Below are positions 40,025-51,708 of a DNA stretch of 64,000 bases, piece by piece. The translations under genes and the position numbers were made by a program. Position 1 is the first letter of the stretch; every line of letters begins with the position of its first letter. The stretch is from positions 12,399,315-12,463,314 of the forward strand of contig OX438742.1 in the NCBI GenBank assembly GCA_949316235.1, written 5' to 3'. The stretch comes from Oegoconia quadripuncta (Eukaryota; Arthropoda; Insecta; Lepidoptera; Autostichidae). A model generated the notes under the pieces. It searched no databases and had not been told where the DNA came from. It saw only the letters and a list, made by a program, of their open reading frames with translations.

Positions 40025-40292
40025 GTTGTTCCTTTCTTTTAAAATACTATGTTACTTAGGCAGAGTTATTATTTTTTAGCTATTCTTTCGATTGGCATCA
40101 TAAAAGTAGGGTGTTTTTTTTTTCACATTTGAGTCGGTTCGATTCCCAGCCGAAGCAAATAATTTTTAGAAAATCTATGAATGCAGAATTACTAACTTTT
40201 AAAAATAACATAAAGTCTTCTTTGAGCAAAATTCACTATCTACGATATTTAAGGTACTTCCCCTTCATGTCCCATAACTTTGGGACGCCCTG
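40025..40292 (-). repeat. Mariner right TIR (268 bp)
   Basis: Inverted copy of 38173-38440, followed by TA. The outermost bases CTTTGGGACGCCCTG mirror the left end. Confidence 0.92.
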
Positions 40293-40294
40293 TA

Positions 40295-40741
40295 TATCCA
40301 TCATTCTAAAAATATAGTGTAAAACTTTTTAATTAATAGAAGATGGGAATATTTCGGAGATTAGGATGAGAAGATTCTCTAGCAAAGTGACAGCTGTCTA
40401 AATTCACATACCCCTACAAACTCAACTTTACAGTTATGTGCCTTACAGCTGTTACATATGTTTTTTAGGGCCGACTTAACCTTCACCATACAAGGATTAT
40501 TGAAAAAAATAATGTTTTTATACCAAGGTAACCGGACCAAATCTAAAATGTTATAAAAAAGCGGCCGCGCAATACATTATACTAACCTTCTAAAAATTAC
40601 AGAATAATACGTGTTTTGTACAGACGGGTGCACAAGTGGTTAAGTAAAAGATATTTATATCTAAATTATAAGATTTATAATAGAATATTTATTTATTAAT
40701 GCGTAGGTAATAAAAAGTATGGAGTATCTATGTAGATGATG
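40295..40741. other. No gene recognised
   Basis: AT-rich, with one GC-rich spot (AAAGCGGCCGCGCAA at 40558). No LTR of the following Copia fragment could be found here. Confidence 0.5.
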
Positions 40742-42705
40742 ATCATATCCAGATGCGTATCAAGCAAGTCCTAGTACAGCGACGAATGCACTGCAAGCTA
40801 ATTTTAAAAGTCACAAGGACAAGCGACTGCAGAGAAGCACGAACAAATCATGTCGAATAAAATGCTTCATCTGTGATGGCCCTCATAAAGCGAACGATTG
40901 TCCAAAGAACCCGAAACTAAAGAAGAATGCTTTGACGTCTTTGGCGATGGCAACTGCAGACAATCAAGGATCTGGAGAATGGATTCTTGACTCAGGAGCA
41001 TCTAACCATATGACTAATAGAAGAGAGTGGTTAACGGACTTTAAGAAATTAGATAAACAAGTTGAGGTAGCTTGTGCAAATGGTGAAATGGTATTTGGTG
41101 AGGCTGTTGGGAATGTGGTTAATGAGGAAATGGACATTTCAATAAAACATGTATTATATGTACCTACCCAGATTTGCATCTAATCTATTGAGTGTGAGTA
41201 CAATCGTAAGTAGAAATCTAGTTGTTGTGTTTGACAAATCCGGCTTTAAGATAATGAGAGCAGATGGATGTAAGGTTACTGGTGAAGTTTCGCATGCAGG
41301 TACTGTAGATAATGTTGTTTATAAACTACAATACTGTTCACAGGAAGTGGCGTTAGCTGCAACAGCTACTGATCAGATGATACTGTGGCACACGCGAATG
41401 GGGCACCTAGGGGCACGGAACCTTACATTACTTAAAAACAAAATGGCACGAGGGGTAAATTTTTCTCATACAGCTTCTAAACTAGAGTGTGTAGCATGTG
41501 TCATGGGGAAACAGACCAAACAGCCATTCAAGAAAACGGGTGCCAATAGGGCAAGTGAGGTCCTAGGGTTGGTTCACACTGATGTGTGTGGTCCTATGAG
41601 TGAGAAGTCGTATGGAGGCTACCGATATTTTCTCACATTTATTGATGATCTCACAAGGAAAACATTTCTTTTCTTCTTGAAAAGCAAGGGAGAGGTGTTT
41701 GAGAAGTTTGTGGAGTTCGTGAATATGACGGAACGTCAAACTGAAAATAAGCTGAAAATTATCAGATCCGACAATGGCAAGGAGTTTGTTAACAGGCGGA
41801 TGGATGAGTTCTGCAAGACAAGGGAAATTCGTCATCAACTGACAGTGGAATATACACCCGAACAAAATGGGGTGACAGAACGAGCTAACAGAACTATCAC
41901 TGAAAAAGCTAGAACAATGCTGGAAGAGGCAGGTTTATGCAGACGGGTATGGGCTGAGGCAGTCAATACTGCTGTCTATTTGAAAAATAGATCCCCTACC
42001 GTAGCTGTGAAAAACATGACGCCAGAAGAGGCATGGACTAGAAGAAAGGTAGACCTGAGCTACCTCAAAGTTTTTGGGTGCAAGGCTTACCTTCATGTTC
42101 CAGATCAAAAGAGAAAAAAGTGGGATCCAAAGAGCAAAGAGTTGATACATGTTGGATACTGCGAAGAAACGAAAGGCTACCGCTTAATTAATCCAGCGAC
42201 AGGTGACCTGCACAAGGGCAGGGATGTTGCGTTCTTCGAGAACCAAAATTACGTGAGCAAGAAAGACGTAGAGCAAACTGTTCCGCAGACAGAAGCTGTC
42301 ATGGAACTGGATGAAGTTCCAGAAACAATTCAAAAGAAAGTAGCTCCAGATATGAATGTCATACAGGAACAAGATGAGAGTCATTTTATGCAGAGAGAAA
42401 CAGCTCCTGATGTTATTGAGGTTGATGAAGACGTGTGGGCATATCAATATATAGTGTGATGAAGATACACTGCGAGATTACGACAATGAGACGTCGGGCA
42501 GGAGGTACCCATTGCGTGAAAGGAAAGCAAAACCGTTTCCAGATTATGTGACTTACCAAGCTGCTACTGTGTCACAAGATCCTTTGACAGTTAAAGATGC
42601 ACTATTCAGAGATGCTGGAGCTACATGGAAAGTCGCAATTGATGAAGAACTTGAGGTTCTCGGAAAAAATAAAACTTGGACACTTGTGGACCACCGAGGT
42701 CTTAT
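40742..42705 (+). pseudogene. Copia-type gag-protease-integrase fragment
   Basis: Ty1/Copia retrotransposon fragment. A gag zinc knuckle (CFICDGPHKANDC, about 40871) is followed by protease EWILDSGASNHM. After a frameshift near 41165 comes the integrase: WHTRMGHLGARNL (zinc finger), HTDVCGPM, FIDDLTRK, IRSDNGKEF and PEQNGVTERANRT (DDE). A second frameshift near 42455 leads to YPLRERKAKPFPDYV and the first RT residues (VAIDEELEVLGKNKTWTLV). In Copia, integrase precedes RT, and that order is seen here. The element is cut at about 42705 by a minus-strand LINE. RT, RNase H and both LTRs are missing. Confidence 0.9.
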
Positions 42706-43200
42706 AACGTCGTTGATTCAAATGAATTCAAATCCAATCAAAATATTTTATTTCATAGGATAAAATTATCACTTGAAAACGTCACGGCTCATTCACAAAG
42801 CTGACTCCCCAGAGAAGGACGAGCAAGAAACTCTCGGGTTGCTCTTTTAAACAGATTACGGGTTACAATTTGTGATTTCATAATTATATGAATAATAAGA
42901 CAGCTATGTCCATGCTTGCTTATCATTCAAATAGTCAGTGATTTTATAATAGCCTTTTGCTAATAATTTCTGTTTTATGATTGCTTTAAATTTATTTAAA
43001 GGCAAATTTTGGAACCTTATTATAAAAGCGTATACATTGGCCCTTTGAACGATTTACTAACTTTATGAAGTCGGCTAGCATAAACTGATAACTGGTTCTT
43101 ATTCCTTGTATTAACATTGTACCTATCACTATTTTTAGCGAATAAGGTTACATTTTTTTTTGCGTATAACAAATTCTCATAAATTCAGATTCAAATTCAG
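42706..43200 (-). mobile_element. CR1/Jockey-like LINE 3' fragment
   Basis: Minus-strand 5'-truncated copy of the family at 8087-9312. The end of ORF2 reads IRFYNKVPKF, then after a frameshift KGYYKITDYLNDKQAW, matching GYYRIDDYLGDKEVW there. The 3' end has AATAAAATATTTTGATT, also shared. It truncates the Copia element. Confidence 0.8.
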
Positions 43201-43857
43201 ATTAATAGTACATAACTAACTATGTATAGCACAATGTACACCTACTGTTTAATAAAACGATATTTTAAAAAGCAAGTTTTTTTTTATTTAAAACTACCTA
43301 TCTATTATCAATACAGTTACCACAAGTATTTCATGATACTGCTTTAGTTACATCTCTAGTTACGTCAGACTGTCACACGTCAAATCGGTAATCTCTCGGC
43401 GGCTCTACTATACTATTAGACTATTCGAACAGCTGACTACGTTGAACAGTGAACTCGAGCGTGGATAATGAAGCCGCAGTTCACAGAGTACTTTATCTTA
43501 TACCACAGTTCGACTGGCGCATAATCCTGAATTACACAAGCGAACGAAACATATACGAATCAGGATGTGATGACGAAAGCTCTGCCTATGCCAATCTTTG
43601 TTCCTTGTATAGATAATACAGTAATACACAAAACACGATAGAACTCCCCAACAAGCTCCAACAAGTGAAGTAAAGTTTGAATTCACTCTGTTTATTTCAT
43701 ATTTATTCTGTGAAAAACAAAAAAAAATGTTTATGGTTGGTCTCCTATTATGAAAACATGATGAAAACCTACAAAAGAAATTTGACAGTTTTGACAGTAA
43801 AAAAAAAAAGTGGATCCCAATTAACGGGTCGTACCTTACATACTGGGCCCTAAAATC
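43201..43857. other. No gene recognised
   Basis: AT-rich, with two A-runs (43721, 43800). No LTR for Gypsy C is visible upstream of its first gag residues, so its 5' end is missing. Confidence 0.5.
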
Positions 43858-44883
43858 GTGAAATTATTGTCAGATTTATTAGCACCGCAAGAAATTGACA
43901 AAAAATCCTATGACGATCTCATCAACGTTTTGACGGATCATTTTCGTCCAAAGAAGCTTAAAATAGTGGAACGATACATATTTCACTCAAGAAATCAGGG
44001 CCCAAACGAATCCATAACTGATTATACAGTGCAAATAAAACATTTGGCTACAACGTGTGAATTTGGTAGTTTCCTTGAAGATGCTCTCAGAGATCGGTTG
44101 GTCTGTGGTCTAAAAGATGACAACATTCGACAAAAATTGTTGACAGAAGAATTGGATTTTAAGCAAACATATGAAAGGGCAAGGATGTTAGAGGAAGCTA
44201 TCAAAAATAAATCAATGTTTATGGAGAATAAACCAGAATGTAGTGAAGCAACAGTTAACAAGATAAAGGAGGAGTCGAAAAACAAAGAATGCACAATATG
44301 CGGAAAAAAAAATCACACAAGGAATTGGTGTTGGTTTAAGAATAGAAAATGCAACATTTGTGACCGCCCAGGTCATTTGGCATCAGTATGTCGAGATAAC
44401 AAAAATAAAAAAAGTGTTAATTTATTTGAAGAAAAACCTGTGGACCATTCAAACTTCACGTTGTATAATATAGACTGTATGAAAGCACCAAAAGCTTATC
44501 GTTTAAAACTGATGATCAACGGACAAAAGATTTGGTTTGATATTGACACAGGAGCAGCATTTACTATAATATCTGAGAAGATGTTCAGGAGAAATTTTAA
44601 AAATGTTGAAGTTAAAAAATGTGATGACATAAAATTGACAGCATATTGGTTTAAAGAAGAGTTGCCTCTTATGGGAAAAATACCATTAAAAGTAACACTT
44701 AACGAAAAAGAATATGTATTGGAGGCAATTGTGATAAAAAGTGGGGAAAGTAATTTACCCCCATTGATAGGAAGAGATTGGTTAGAAAAATTTGACTGGC
44801 GAAAAGAAATTCAGATTCAAAACATTTCTAATGCAGAGAACATTGTTTTAAAAATGAAGGATATGTTTCCAATGGTTTTTTGA
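43858..44883 (+). pseudogene. Gypsy C gag-protease
   Basis: Starts inside the capsid-like domain (KLLSDLLAPQEID, HFRPKKLKIVERYIF, ALRDRLVCGL). Two zinc knuckles follow: CTICGKKNHTRNWC and CNICDRPGHLASVC. The protease motif is WFDIDTGAAFTIIS. The frame ends at 44883 in a T-run, where an extra T shifts the reading. The homologous sequence continues in the next frame towards RT. Confidence 0.88.
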
Positions 44884-45551
44884 TGATAAAAGGGGTGAAA
44901 TCAGTGGATATTCAGCAAGAATAATTTTAAAAGATAATGTGACACCTATATTTTGCAAAGCACGGCCGGTGCCCTATGCATTAAAGACCCAAGTGGAGAC
45001 AGAAATAAAAAAATGGGTGGAAGAAGGGGTACTGAAACCAATTCAACATGGCGAATGGGCCACCCCCTTAGTTGTGGTACCAAAAGCAGATGGAAAAATT
45101 AGACTGTGTGCAGATTTCAAGGTGTCCTTAAACAAGTACTTAAATAAAGAACATTATCCATTACCAAATCCCCAAGATATTTTTGCTTCACTGTCAGGCG
45201 GTGAAGTTTTCTGTAGTCTAGATTTGTCAGAAGCTTATCTTCAACTGAAGATTGCAGAAAAGTCAAAGGAACTATTGACAATCAATACTACTTTAGGATT
45301 ATATGCTTTTCAAAGACTACCTTATGGTATAACAACCGGACCAGCAATTTTTCAGTCCATTATGGATCAAGTATTACAGAACATACCAAAAGTGGCATGC
45401 TATTTGGACAATATTTTAATTTGTGGCTCCAATAAAGAGGAATGTTATAAACGCCTTATACAGGTTCTACAAAGAATGCAAAATCATAACATTCGGCTGA
45501 AATTGAAGAAAAGTGAATTTCTTGTGGATTCTGTGAAATATTTGGGATATA
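44884..45551 (+). pseudogene. Gypsy C reverse transcriptase, catalytic Asp lost
   Basis: RT fingers and palm: FCKARPVPYAL, ATPLVVVPKADGKIRLCADF, CSLDLSEAYLQL, LPYGITTGPAIFQSIMD. The catalytic box is CYLDNILICG: the second Asp is replaced by Asn (codon 45410-45412). Sequence continues to VKYLGY, where a transposon has inserted at TA. Confidence 0.88.
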
Positions 45552-45764
45552 CAGGCTGTGGTTTTAAACAGTCTCCATATTATACGAAAGTCTACAACAA
45601 ATAGTATAAATGTGCTTAAAACTATTAAATAACAAATTAACAACATGGTCAGTGCCCTATTCATCTTGTAAGGTTTTATGCTTCATACCAAAATTTGCGT
45701 ATACTATGTCTCGACGCTCGACGAGGCTCGACGAACGACCGATACAATAAAGTCAACGAACATA

Positions 45765-46078
45765 AACATTTCGATCGTCTAGTGCTGTGTGGTGTCGGCA
45801 CATAAAAAGAATAGCACCAACCCATCTCTTCCCGTGGATGTCTTAAAAGGCGACTAAGGGACTTTCCATAAAAACATCCATAGACTTGCAGGTTTTAACG
45901 GCGATGGGCTCACCCCCTGTCACGTGTGCATTTCTGTGATTCCTAGGGTGAAACATGGATGTTGTTTCAAGCATTAATCTTTTAATGTTTGGAACACCCA
46001 AACGCTTCGTTTGGGATGTCTCTGACCACCCCATTTGGGATAGAGGTCGTGACTTTATGTATGTATGTATACCCATTG
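45765..46078 (+). mobile_element. Lepidopteran SINE-like repeat inside the mariner-type element
   Basis: Contains TCTTCCCGTGGATGTCTTAAAAGGCGACTAAGGGA across 45830-45862 (given by position) and TTGGGATAGAGGTCGTGAC, ending in TATGTATGTATGTA. I know this unit as one of the commonest short repeats in Lepidoptera. A fragment of the same family is at 61181-61222. Confidence 0.75.
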
Positions 46079-46239
46079 CGTAGTTTCCTTCTCTCACAAA
46101 TTACCAATAGTGTTGAAGCCAAGTAATGTTGATTAGATTTTTTTTATTGGTACATGTAGCGTACCGACATAAAGACATTTAGAGGTTGAGGTGTTCGAAA
46201 TAAAATTTAAGGTTGTAGGTACTTACGTAATGTGACTTA

Positions 46240-47061
46240 TGTTACTCGTAACAACTGCTCAAAATGTGCGCCTCCACGAGCAATACACAGTTCGGCACGT
46301 CGCCTAGAGCTTTCTTTTAATTTTCGTAAAACGTAAACGTTTTCGTTTCAAAGGCAGACACGACTCGCGAACGCAATTGCACTACACTGATAATTTCCTC
46401 GTTGTACACTAGTCTTTTCACATCACCCCATAAATAAAAGTCTAAAGGTGTAAGGTCCGGAGACCGAGGAGGCCAAGCCACTGGACAAACTAAAACGAGT
46501 TTGGAACGAGTCGTTTTTGGTCACATGAGGGTTGTGCTCCCTGTGCGCCCACCAGTGTTCATTATGCACGTTGTAAACGCCAACCCGCGTGAATAGCGCC
46601 TCGTCGGTCCACAAAATGTTCACATGCTGATGTTCGAGGAGCCATCTACAAAACTCGACTCGGCCGACGTTATCAGTGGGCAGCAAATCCTGAACTCGTC
46701 GAAAATGGAACGGGTGCTGCTGGTTCTTCTTCAATAGGCGCCAAACTATGGTATGATCCAGGCCGAAGCGACGACCAGCTTCACGTGTACTGGCGCGGGG
46801 CTCATCCTCAAAAAACTGCAGGATCTGCTCTTGTACGTCGACGGGCAGGCCCACGTTGCCACGCCCACTAGCATGCGCTGGAACTGCAAACTGCCCGTAG
46901 TCGAGCAGGCGTTGTGTAGCAGCCAGCATTGTTTCCCGTGACGGCGTCGGACGATCCGGGTACCTCTCCGCGTACATGCGTACTGCTGCACTCAAGCTGT
47001 CACCAGCGAGGGCATACATCCGCACCATCCCCAAGTAATCTCTGTTAGAGTAACGCGACAT
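46240..47061 (-). pseudogene. DUF4817-type transposase, internally deleted
   Basis: The N-terminal 190 residues are open: MSRYSNRDYLGMVRMY, then the YPDRPTPSRETML HTH region, EAGRRFGLDHTIVWRLLKKN (second HTH), and NILWTDEALFTRVGVYN with the first catalytic Asp. After FQTRFS the sequence jumps to RSPDLTPLDFYLWGDVK in another frame, so roughly 80-90 residues, including the second catalytic Asp, are lost. The remaining tail can be followed to about 46240. The homologue at 38885 shows the missing part. Much richer in GC than neighbouring DNA. Confidence 0.88.
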
Positions 47062-47417
47062 TTTATTTTAAGCAAAATTTACGAAAGTCGTACCACGTGT
47101 GCTTGTGCTTTCGCGGTGGCGGCAGCGGGCAGATTAACCGGAGTTTAGCGAAGTCGCTTGCATACCCGCGCGGCGCGTGCGGCCGTAGATGCCGACAAAG
47201 AAGCCGGTCCCTTTGTCGGCGCTGGCTAGGCGGCGTGTGGCGGCAGCGTGGGAATTTGAACTTGCCGATACCATAGTATACGCAAAAAAAATAGATGCTT
47301 CAAAATAAATTTGATATTTAGATTTTTTAAAGGTATACTTTTTTTAATTGATTTATAATCACTTACAGCAATACAATCCCCTCCTTCAATTTGGAGACTG
47401 TTTAAAACCACAGCCTG

Positions 47418-48258
47418 TATAATTAGTGGTAGTCTTCAACCTAATCCTGAGCTGATCGAGGCAATCAAGGATGCCCCGCCACCCAAAAATAAGCATGAAC
47501 TTCGAGCATATGTTGGTCTTTTAAACTTTTATGGTACATTTATTCCAAATTTGTCAAGCAAATTGTCAAAATTATACAACTTGTTGAATAAAAATGTACC
47601 ATGGACTTGGACAAAAGAGTATGATGATATATTTCAGAAAAGTAAAGATTGGGTTTGTTCGGATAACTTACTAATCTTTTATGATATTGGGAAACCATTG
47701 AGATTAACATATGATGCATCACCCAATGGTGTAGGTGGTGTTCTATCCCATATTGTGAATGGAGAAGACAGACCCATAAGTTTTGCAAGCAAAACATTGT
47801 CACCAGCTGAGAAAAAATTATAGCCAACTGGAACGAGAAAGTTTGGCTATAATATTCGGATTAAGAAAATTTCATGCATATCTATACGGAAGATCATTTG
47901 AGATAATAACTGACCATGCTCCCTTGATAGTAATATTTGGAGAAAACAAAGCTGTACCTTCAATGGCAGCAGCACGACTGCAAAGATGGGCTATATTACT
48001 GTCAGCTTATGATTATAAAATAATTTATAAAAAGGGTTCTGAAATAGCGAATGCTGATGCATTGTCGCGATTGCCCTTGCCTGAAAATGGTCAAGTGGAG
48101 CATAGCAGCAATAGATTTTCAACGGTTAATTACTTCTGTAATTTTATACATAATGTAGATCCAGTATTGACTGCCAAAGAGATTGGAATAGCTACTCAAA
48201 GAGATGACATATTGCAACTAGTCTATCAATATGTACTAAATGGATGGCCTAGTGAAGA
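47418..48258 (+). pseudogene. Gypsy C RT end and RNase H
   Basis: Resumes after the transposon with ISGSLQPNPELIEAIKDAP, the RT connection, then LTYDASPNGVGGVLSH (RNase H Asp), FASKTLSPAEKK, a frameshift near 47815, then QLERESLAIIFGLRKFHAYLYGR, TDHAPL and NADALSRL. It ends at NGWPSEE, where a LINE has inserted. Confidence 0.9.
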
Positions 48259-48785
48259 ATAGAATAGAATAGAATAATCTTTATTTGCTAAAAACGTGGT
48301 ACACAAAGTTGTTAATTATAAAATAAAGTATCACACATTTTACCAGGAACTGGCATGCAGAATAGATTTCATAATAAAATAATAGATTTAAATACCTAAA
48401 CAATTACAATCAAATAAAAAATTACAATAATAATCCATCAATAATAATGCTAGGTTATTTGTGATAATAATAAAATGTCAGTTAATTTAGTCTAATGTCA
48501 CAATAATTCAGAATTTAAATATATCCGATGTCATTAAAATAATATAAAATTTAACAATAAAGCAACAACGTTTTGTCGTATAACATTTTTTTTTATTTAT
48601 TTCATTTTAATCTCGAGATCCCCTTGAATTGAGTCACAGACAGAGCAGCTAGTAGCACCTTTATTATGGCCAGCTATATCAATATACAGTGTCAGTTATT
48701 TCAGCATAGATAATAATAAATTCAAAATTAAATAAACAGAACTCATTTGTAAAACTGGTTATACTTCAAATAATATAATATCTAA

Positions 48786-51159
48786 TTAGAATTTACATTT
48801 CTTGCAGCAATTAAAACACTCTTCAATTGTGTAGAAACAGTTACTAAGTAGCCATTCTTTTAATTTTTTATTGAAAGATCTCAATGGCAGATTCTTTAAG
48901 TCACTACTAAGTGCATTATAAATCCTAACCGCCATTGCATAGCTATTTATACTGCGCAATGTTGTCTTCATAGAGGGCAATATTAATCTATCAGGGAACC
49001 TTGTGTTGAATGTACAATTATATTTTCTAAAGAGTTCTGGGTTCATCTTGACAAATTTACATATCTCATAAATAAATATGCTAGGAACTGTCAACAGATT
49101 TAATTTTTTGAAAAGCGGCCTACACGAAGTCAGGTTATCGACGTCACACATAGCTCTAACGCACTGTTTCTGAGCTAACAGTGCCTGATTCATATTTGTG
49201 TGAAATGTGCTTCCCCATATTATAATGGCGTATCGGAGTAGGGAAGCGACGTAACCATGATAAGCTTGAAGAGCGACTTCTTTAGTACTTACCTTGGTCA
49301 GATGCCATAACGCATAGGCAAATGAGTTAATCTTTTTACACATCTTTTCAATATGTTGACCCCAGGTGCACCTGTGATGCCAAGAAATGATGTTTTACTT
49401 GACTCTTCAATTAAATGATTTTGGAAGTTTACATTCAGTCGATGTTTTTTCCCATTTTTATTTGTAAATTGTATATAAGTAGTTTTATTGAAATTTACAT
49501 TTAAGTTATTCCTTTCCAACCAAGATATTATAGCATGTATTGTCTTATTTATTTCCGCATTGTATAGTTTTACGTCCTTACACGGGATAACTACTGACAC
49601 ATCATCCGCAAAGAGTGTACAGTCATAACCGGTCGCGCTTGGAAGATCATTGATGTATATTAAAAACAACAGTGGTCCCAAGATACTACCCTGCGGAACA
49701 CCGACTTGACTGCACTTTACTGCCGACGTATATACACCAACCTCGCATTTGGAATCCATCTTTGTGGTTTCAACATATTGCATCCTATTGCTCAAATATG
49801 AATTAAGCCAATTGTTTGCTAACCCTCGAATACCATAGCATTGGCACTTCGACAAGAGCAGGTCATGTGATACAAAATCAAATGCCCTGCTCATGTCAAA
49901 GAATACGGCTGTGACTGGTGTACGGCTGTCTACATTTTCTATTATTCGATTTACTAAGGAAAAGGCCGCAAGTACAGTCGATTTTCCTTTTTGGAAACCG
50001 TTCTGTTCAGGTCTAATAACATTAAATTTATTTATAAATCTACAGGGTGAAATCGAAGTCATTCGACAAAGGTTGAGCGATGATTCTACCCATCAATATG
50101 AACAACTTTTACTATGGGACCAACTTCGAATTCGCGAAAAAAAAATCAGCTGTTCCATACATTTTTGTCGAGTAGGTATGAACGTTTTCTATGGAAGTTG
50201 GTCCCATAGTAAAAGTTGTTCATATTGATGGGTAGAATCATCGCTCAACCTTTGTCGAATGACTTCGATTTCACCCTGTAGTTAGTCGTGAGTGCATGGC
50301 TTTCTCGAATACTTTAGATATGATTGGTATTAGAGCTATGGGTCGATAGTTATCCACGTTTTCTTTATTACCCTTTTTGTGAAGAGGTTTTATAACTGAG
50401 ATTTTTAAAGCATTAGGGAACGTTCCAGTAGTAAAAGATAAATTAATTAAGTGACTAACTACGGGTGCAATTACAGCTTTGCACGCTTTAAGAATGTGCG
50501 TTTGAATTCCATCGTATCCAGTGGATCTACTAGAATTAAGTGAGTTAATAATTTGCTTGATCTCGTATTCATCTGTTGAATACAGGAATAAGCTGTCATT
50601 ATTAGTTTTTAATGTTTGCAATACTTGTATCTTATTCAAGTTTGTGTTTATAGTAATGTTTGTCCTTTTGACGTAGTGGTCATTAAATATGTTGGCTGTG
50701 TCAGTAGGATTCCTAATCAATTGATTATTTATGGATAGGCACTCAATATCAGATTTTGTAGGATTAGGTGTAGAATTGTTTTTTATGATTTGCCATATAG
50801 CTGTTGTTGCATTTTTCGCTTTTGCAACATACCTCGCATTTGTAATTTTTTGTGCCCGATTTACACACTTCTTAAAAATTTTTGTGTAGGTGATGTATTT
50901 TAATTTGGTATTATCACTGGAGTTTTTATAATAATTAAATCTATATTTTCTTTTAGTTATTGCAGATTTTCTCAAACCCTTTGTAAGCCACCTTACACGC
51001 CTATTAGAGAATTTTATCCTTTTGTTCGGGAAACACAGATCATAAAATAGTTTAAATAAATCGAAGAATTTGTTGAAGGCCAAATTAAGATTTTGTTCTT
51101 CGTATATTTCTGACCAAGTTAAACTGGTTAGATTACAAAATTTATCAACACGTACCCAT
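48786..51159 (-). pseudogene. ORF2 of the nested LINE (RT)
   Basis: From LTSLTWSEIYEEQ (about 51140) through the linker between endonuclease and RT, to VIKPLHKKGNKENVDNYRPIALIPIISKVFEK. MITE 1 cuts it at 50278-50043. It continues NGFQKGKSTVLA, FFDMSRAFDFVSH, VPQGSILGPLLFLIYINDLP and the catalytic FADD (about 49610). A frameshift near 49340 precedes the thumb-like part (RYAIIIWGSTFH) and the end at 48786. Catalytic residues are present but the gene is disrupted. Confidence 0.88.
50043..50278. mobile_element. Foldback MITE 1 (236 bp), TA duplication
   Basis: Flanked by TA (50041-50042, 50279-50280). The arms are a perfect 85-bp inverted repeat starting CAGGGTGAAATCGAAGTCAT, around a 66-bp loop. 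Inserted in the LINE RT. The inner 40 bp of the arm (CTACCCATCAATATGAACAA...) is shared with MITE 2, but the outer 45 bp is not. Confidence 0.92.
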
Positions 51160-51708
51160 AGAACGTTTCAAGTACCCATAGAAGCAATAAAACACTATTG
51201 TAGACACAAAGAGGACATTTCGATGGAAGAAAACTGTTTAACTATTGGTCAAAGAGTAATAATACCTAAAGTGTATCAAGATCATGTCATTGAATTGTTA
51301 CATGCCAGTCACCAAGGTATGGTGAAAATGAAGGAACTGGCTAGATCTTTTGTATGGTGGCCGAATATAGACGAAACAATTGAAAATAGGGTCAAAACAT
51401 GTGAATCATGTCAGATGAATGCTAATGCTACATCAAAATTACCTGTGACTCACTGGCCCATCAGCCATAGGAACTGGGAAAGAATTCACATTGATTATGC
51501 ACAATTTCAATTTAAGAATATGACTTATAATTTCTTAATTATCATTGATTCATATTCTAAATGGATAGAGGTAGAAATAATGTCTGCGACAACGTCACAA
51601 AGAACTATTGGAACCTTAAGAACTAAATTTGCAGCTTTTGGTCTCCCAGAAATCATAGTATCAGACAATGGGCCTCAATTTATTTCAGAAGAGTTTAAGG
51701 AGTTTATA
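51160..51708 (+). pseudogene. Gypsy C integrase, first part
   Basis: Begins near VPIEAIKHYCRHKED, then the HHCC finger (ELLHASHQGMVKMK ... CESCQ), WERIHIDYAQF (first catalytic Asp), IIDSYSKWIEV and VSDNGPQFISEEF (second Asp). Interrupted by MITE 2 at TA before the catalytic Glu. Confidence 0.9.

Larger units (their letters stand above)
38173..40292 (+). mobile_element. Intact Tc1/mariner-type transposon with 268-bp TIRs
   Basis: 2120-bp element bounded by TA on both sides (38171-38172, 40293-40294). Its TIRs are 268 bp long and about 99% identical by eye. The ends read CAGGGCGTCCCAAAG. A single open transposase gene fills the centre. Nothing visible would prevent mobility. A related but deleted element with different TIRs lies at 45552-47417. 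Confidence 0.93.
45552..47417 (-). mobile_element. Second mariner-type transposon, nested in Gypsy C RT
   Basis: Bounded by TA (45550-45551, 47418-47419). Perfect 26-bp TIRs start CAGGCTGTGGTTTTAAACAG. A further inverted block TTTGCGTATACTATG lies about 140 bp inside each end (45694-45708, 47272-47286). Removal rejoins the Gypsy C RT. It carries a deleted transposase gene on the minus strand and a SINE. The transposase half is GC-rich, unlike the rest of the window. Confidence 0.92.
48259..51159 (-). mobile_element. CR1/Jockey-like LINE with (ATTCT)n tail, nested in Gypsy C
   Basis: Minus-strand LINE lacking the endonuclease (5'-truncated). The 3' end reads AATAAAG then ATTCTATTCTATTCT, a pentamer tail instead of poly(A). 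48263-48785 is its 3' UTR. It carries MITE 1. Family differs from the LINE at 8087-9312. Confidence 0.85.
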
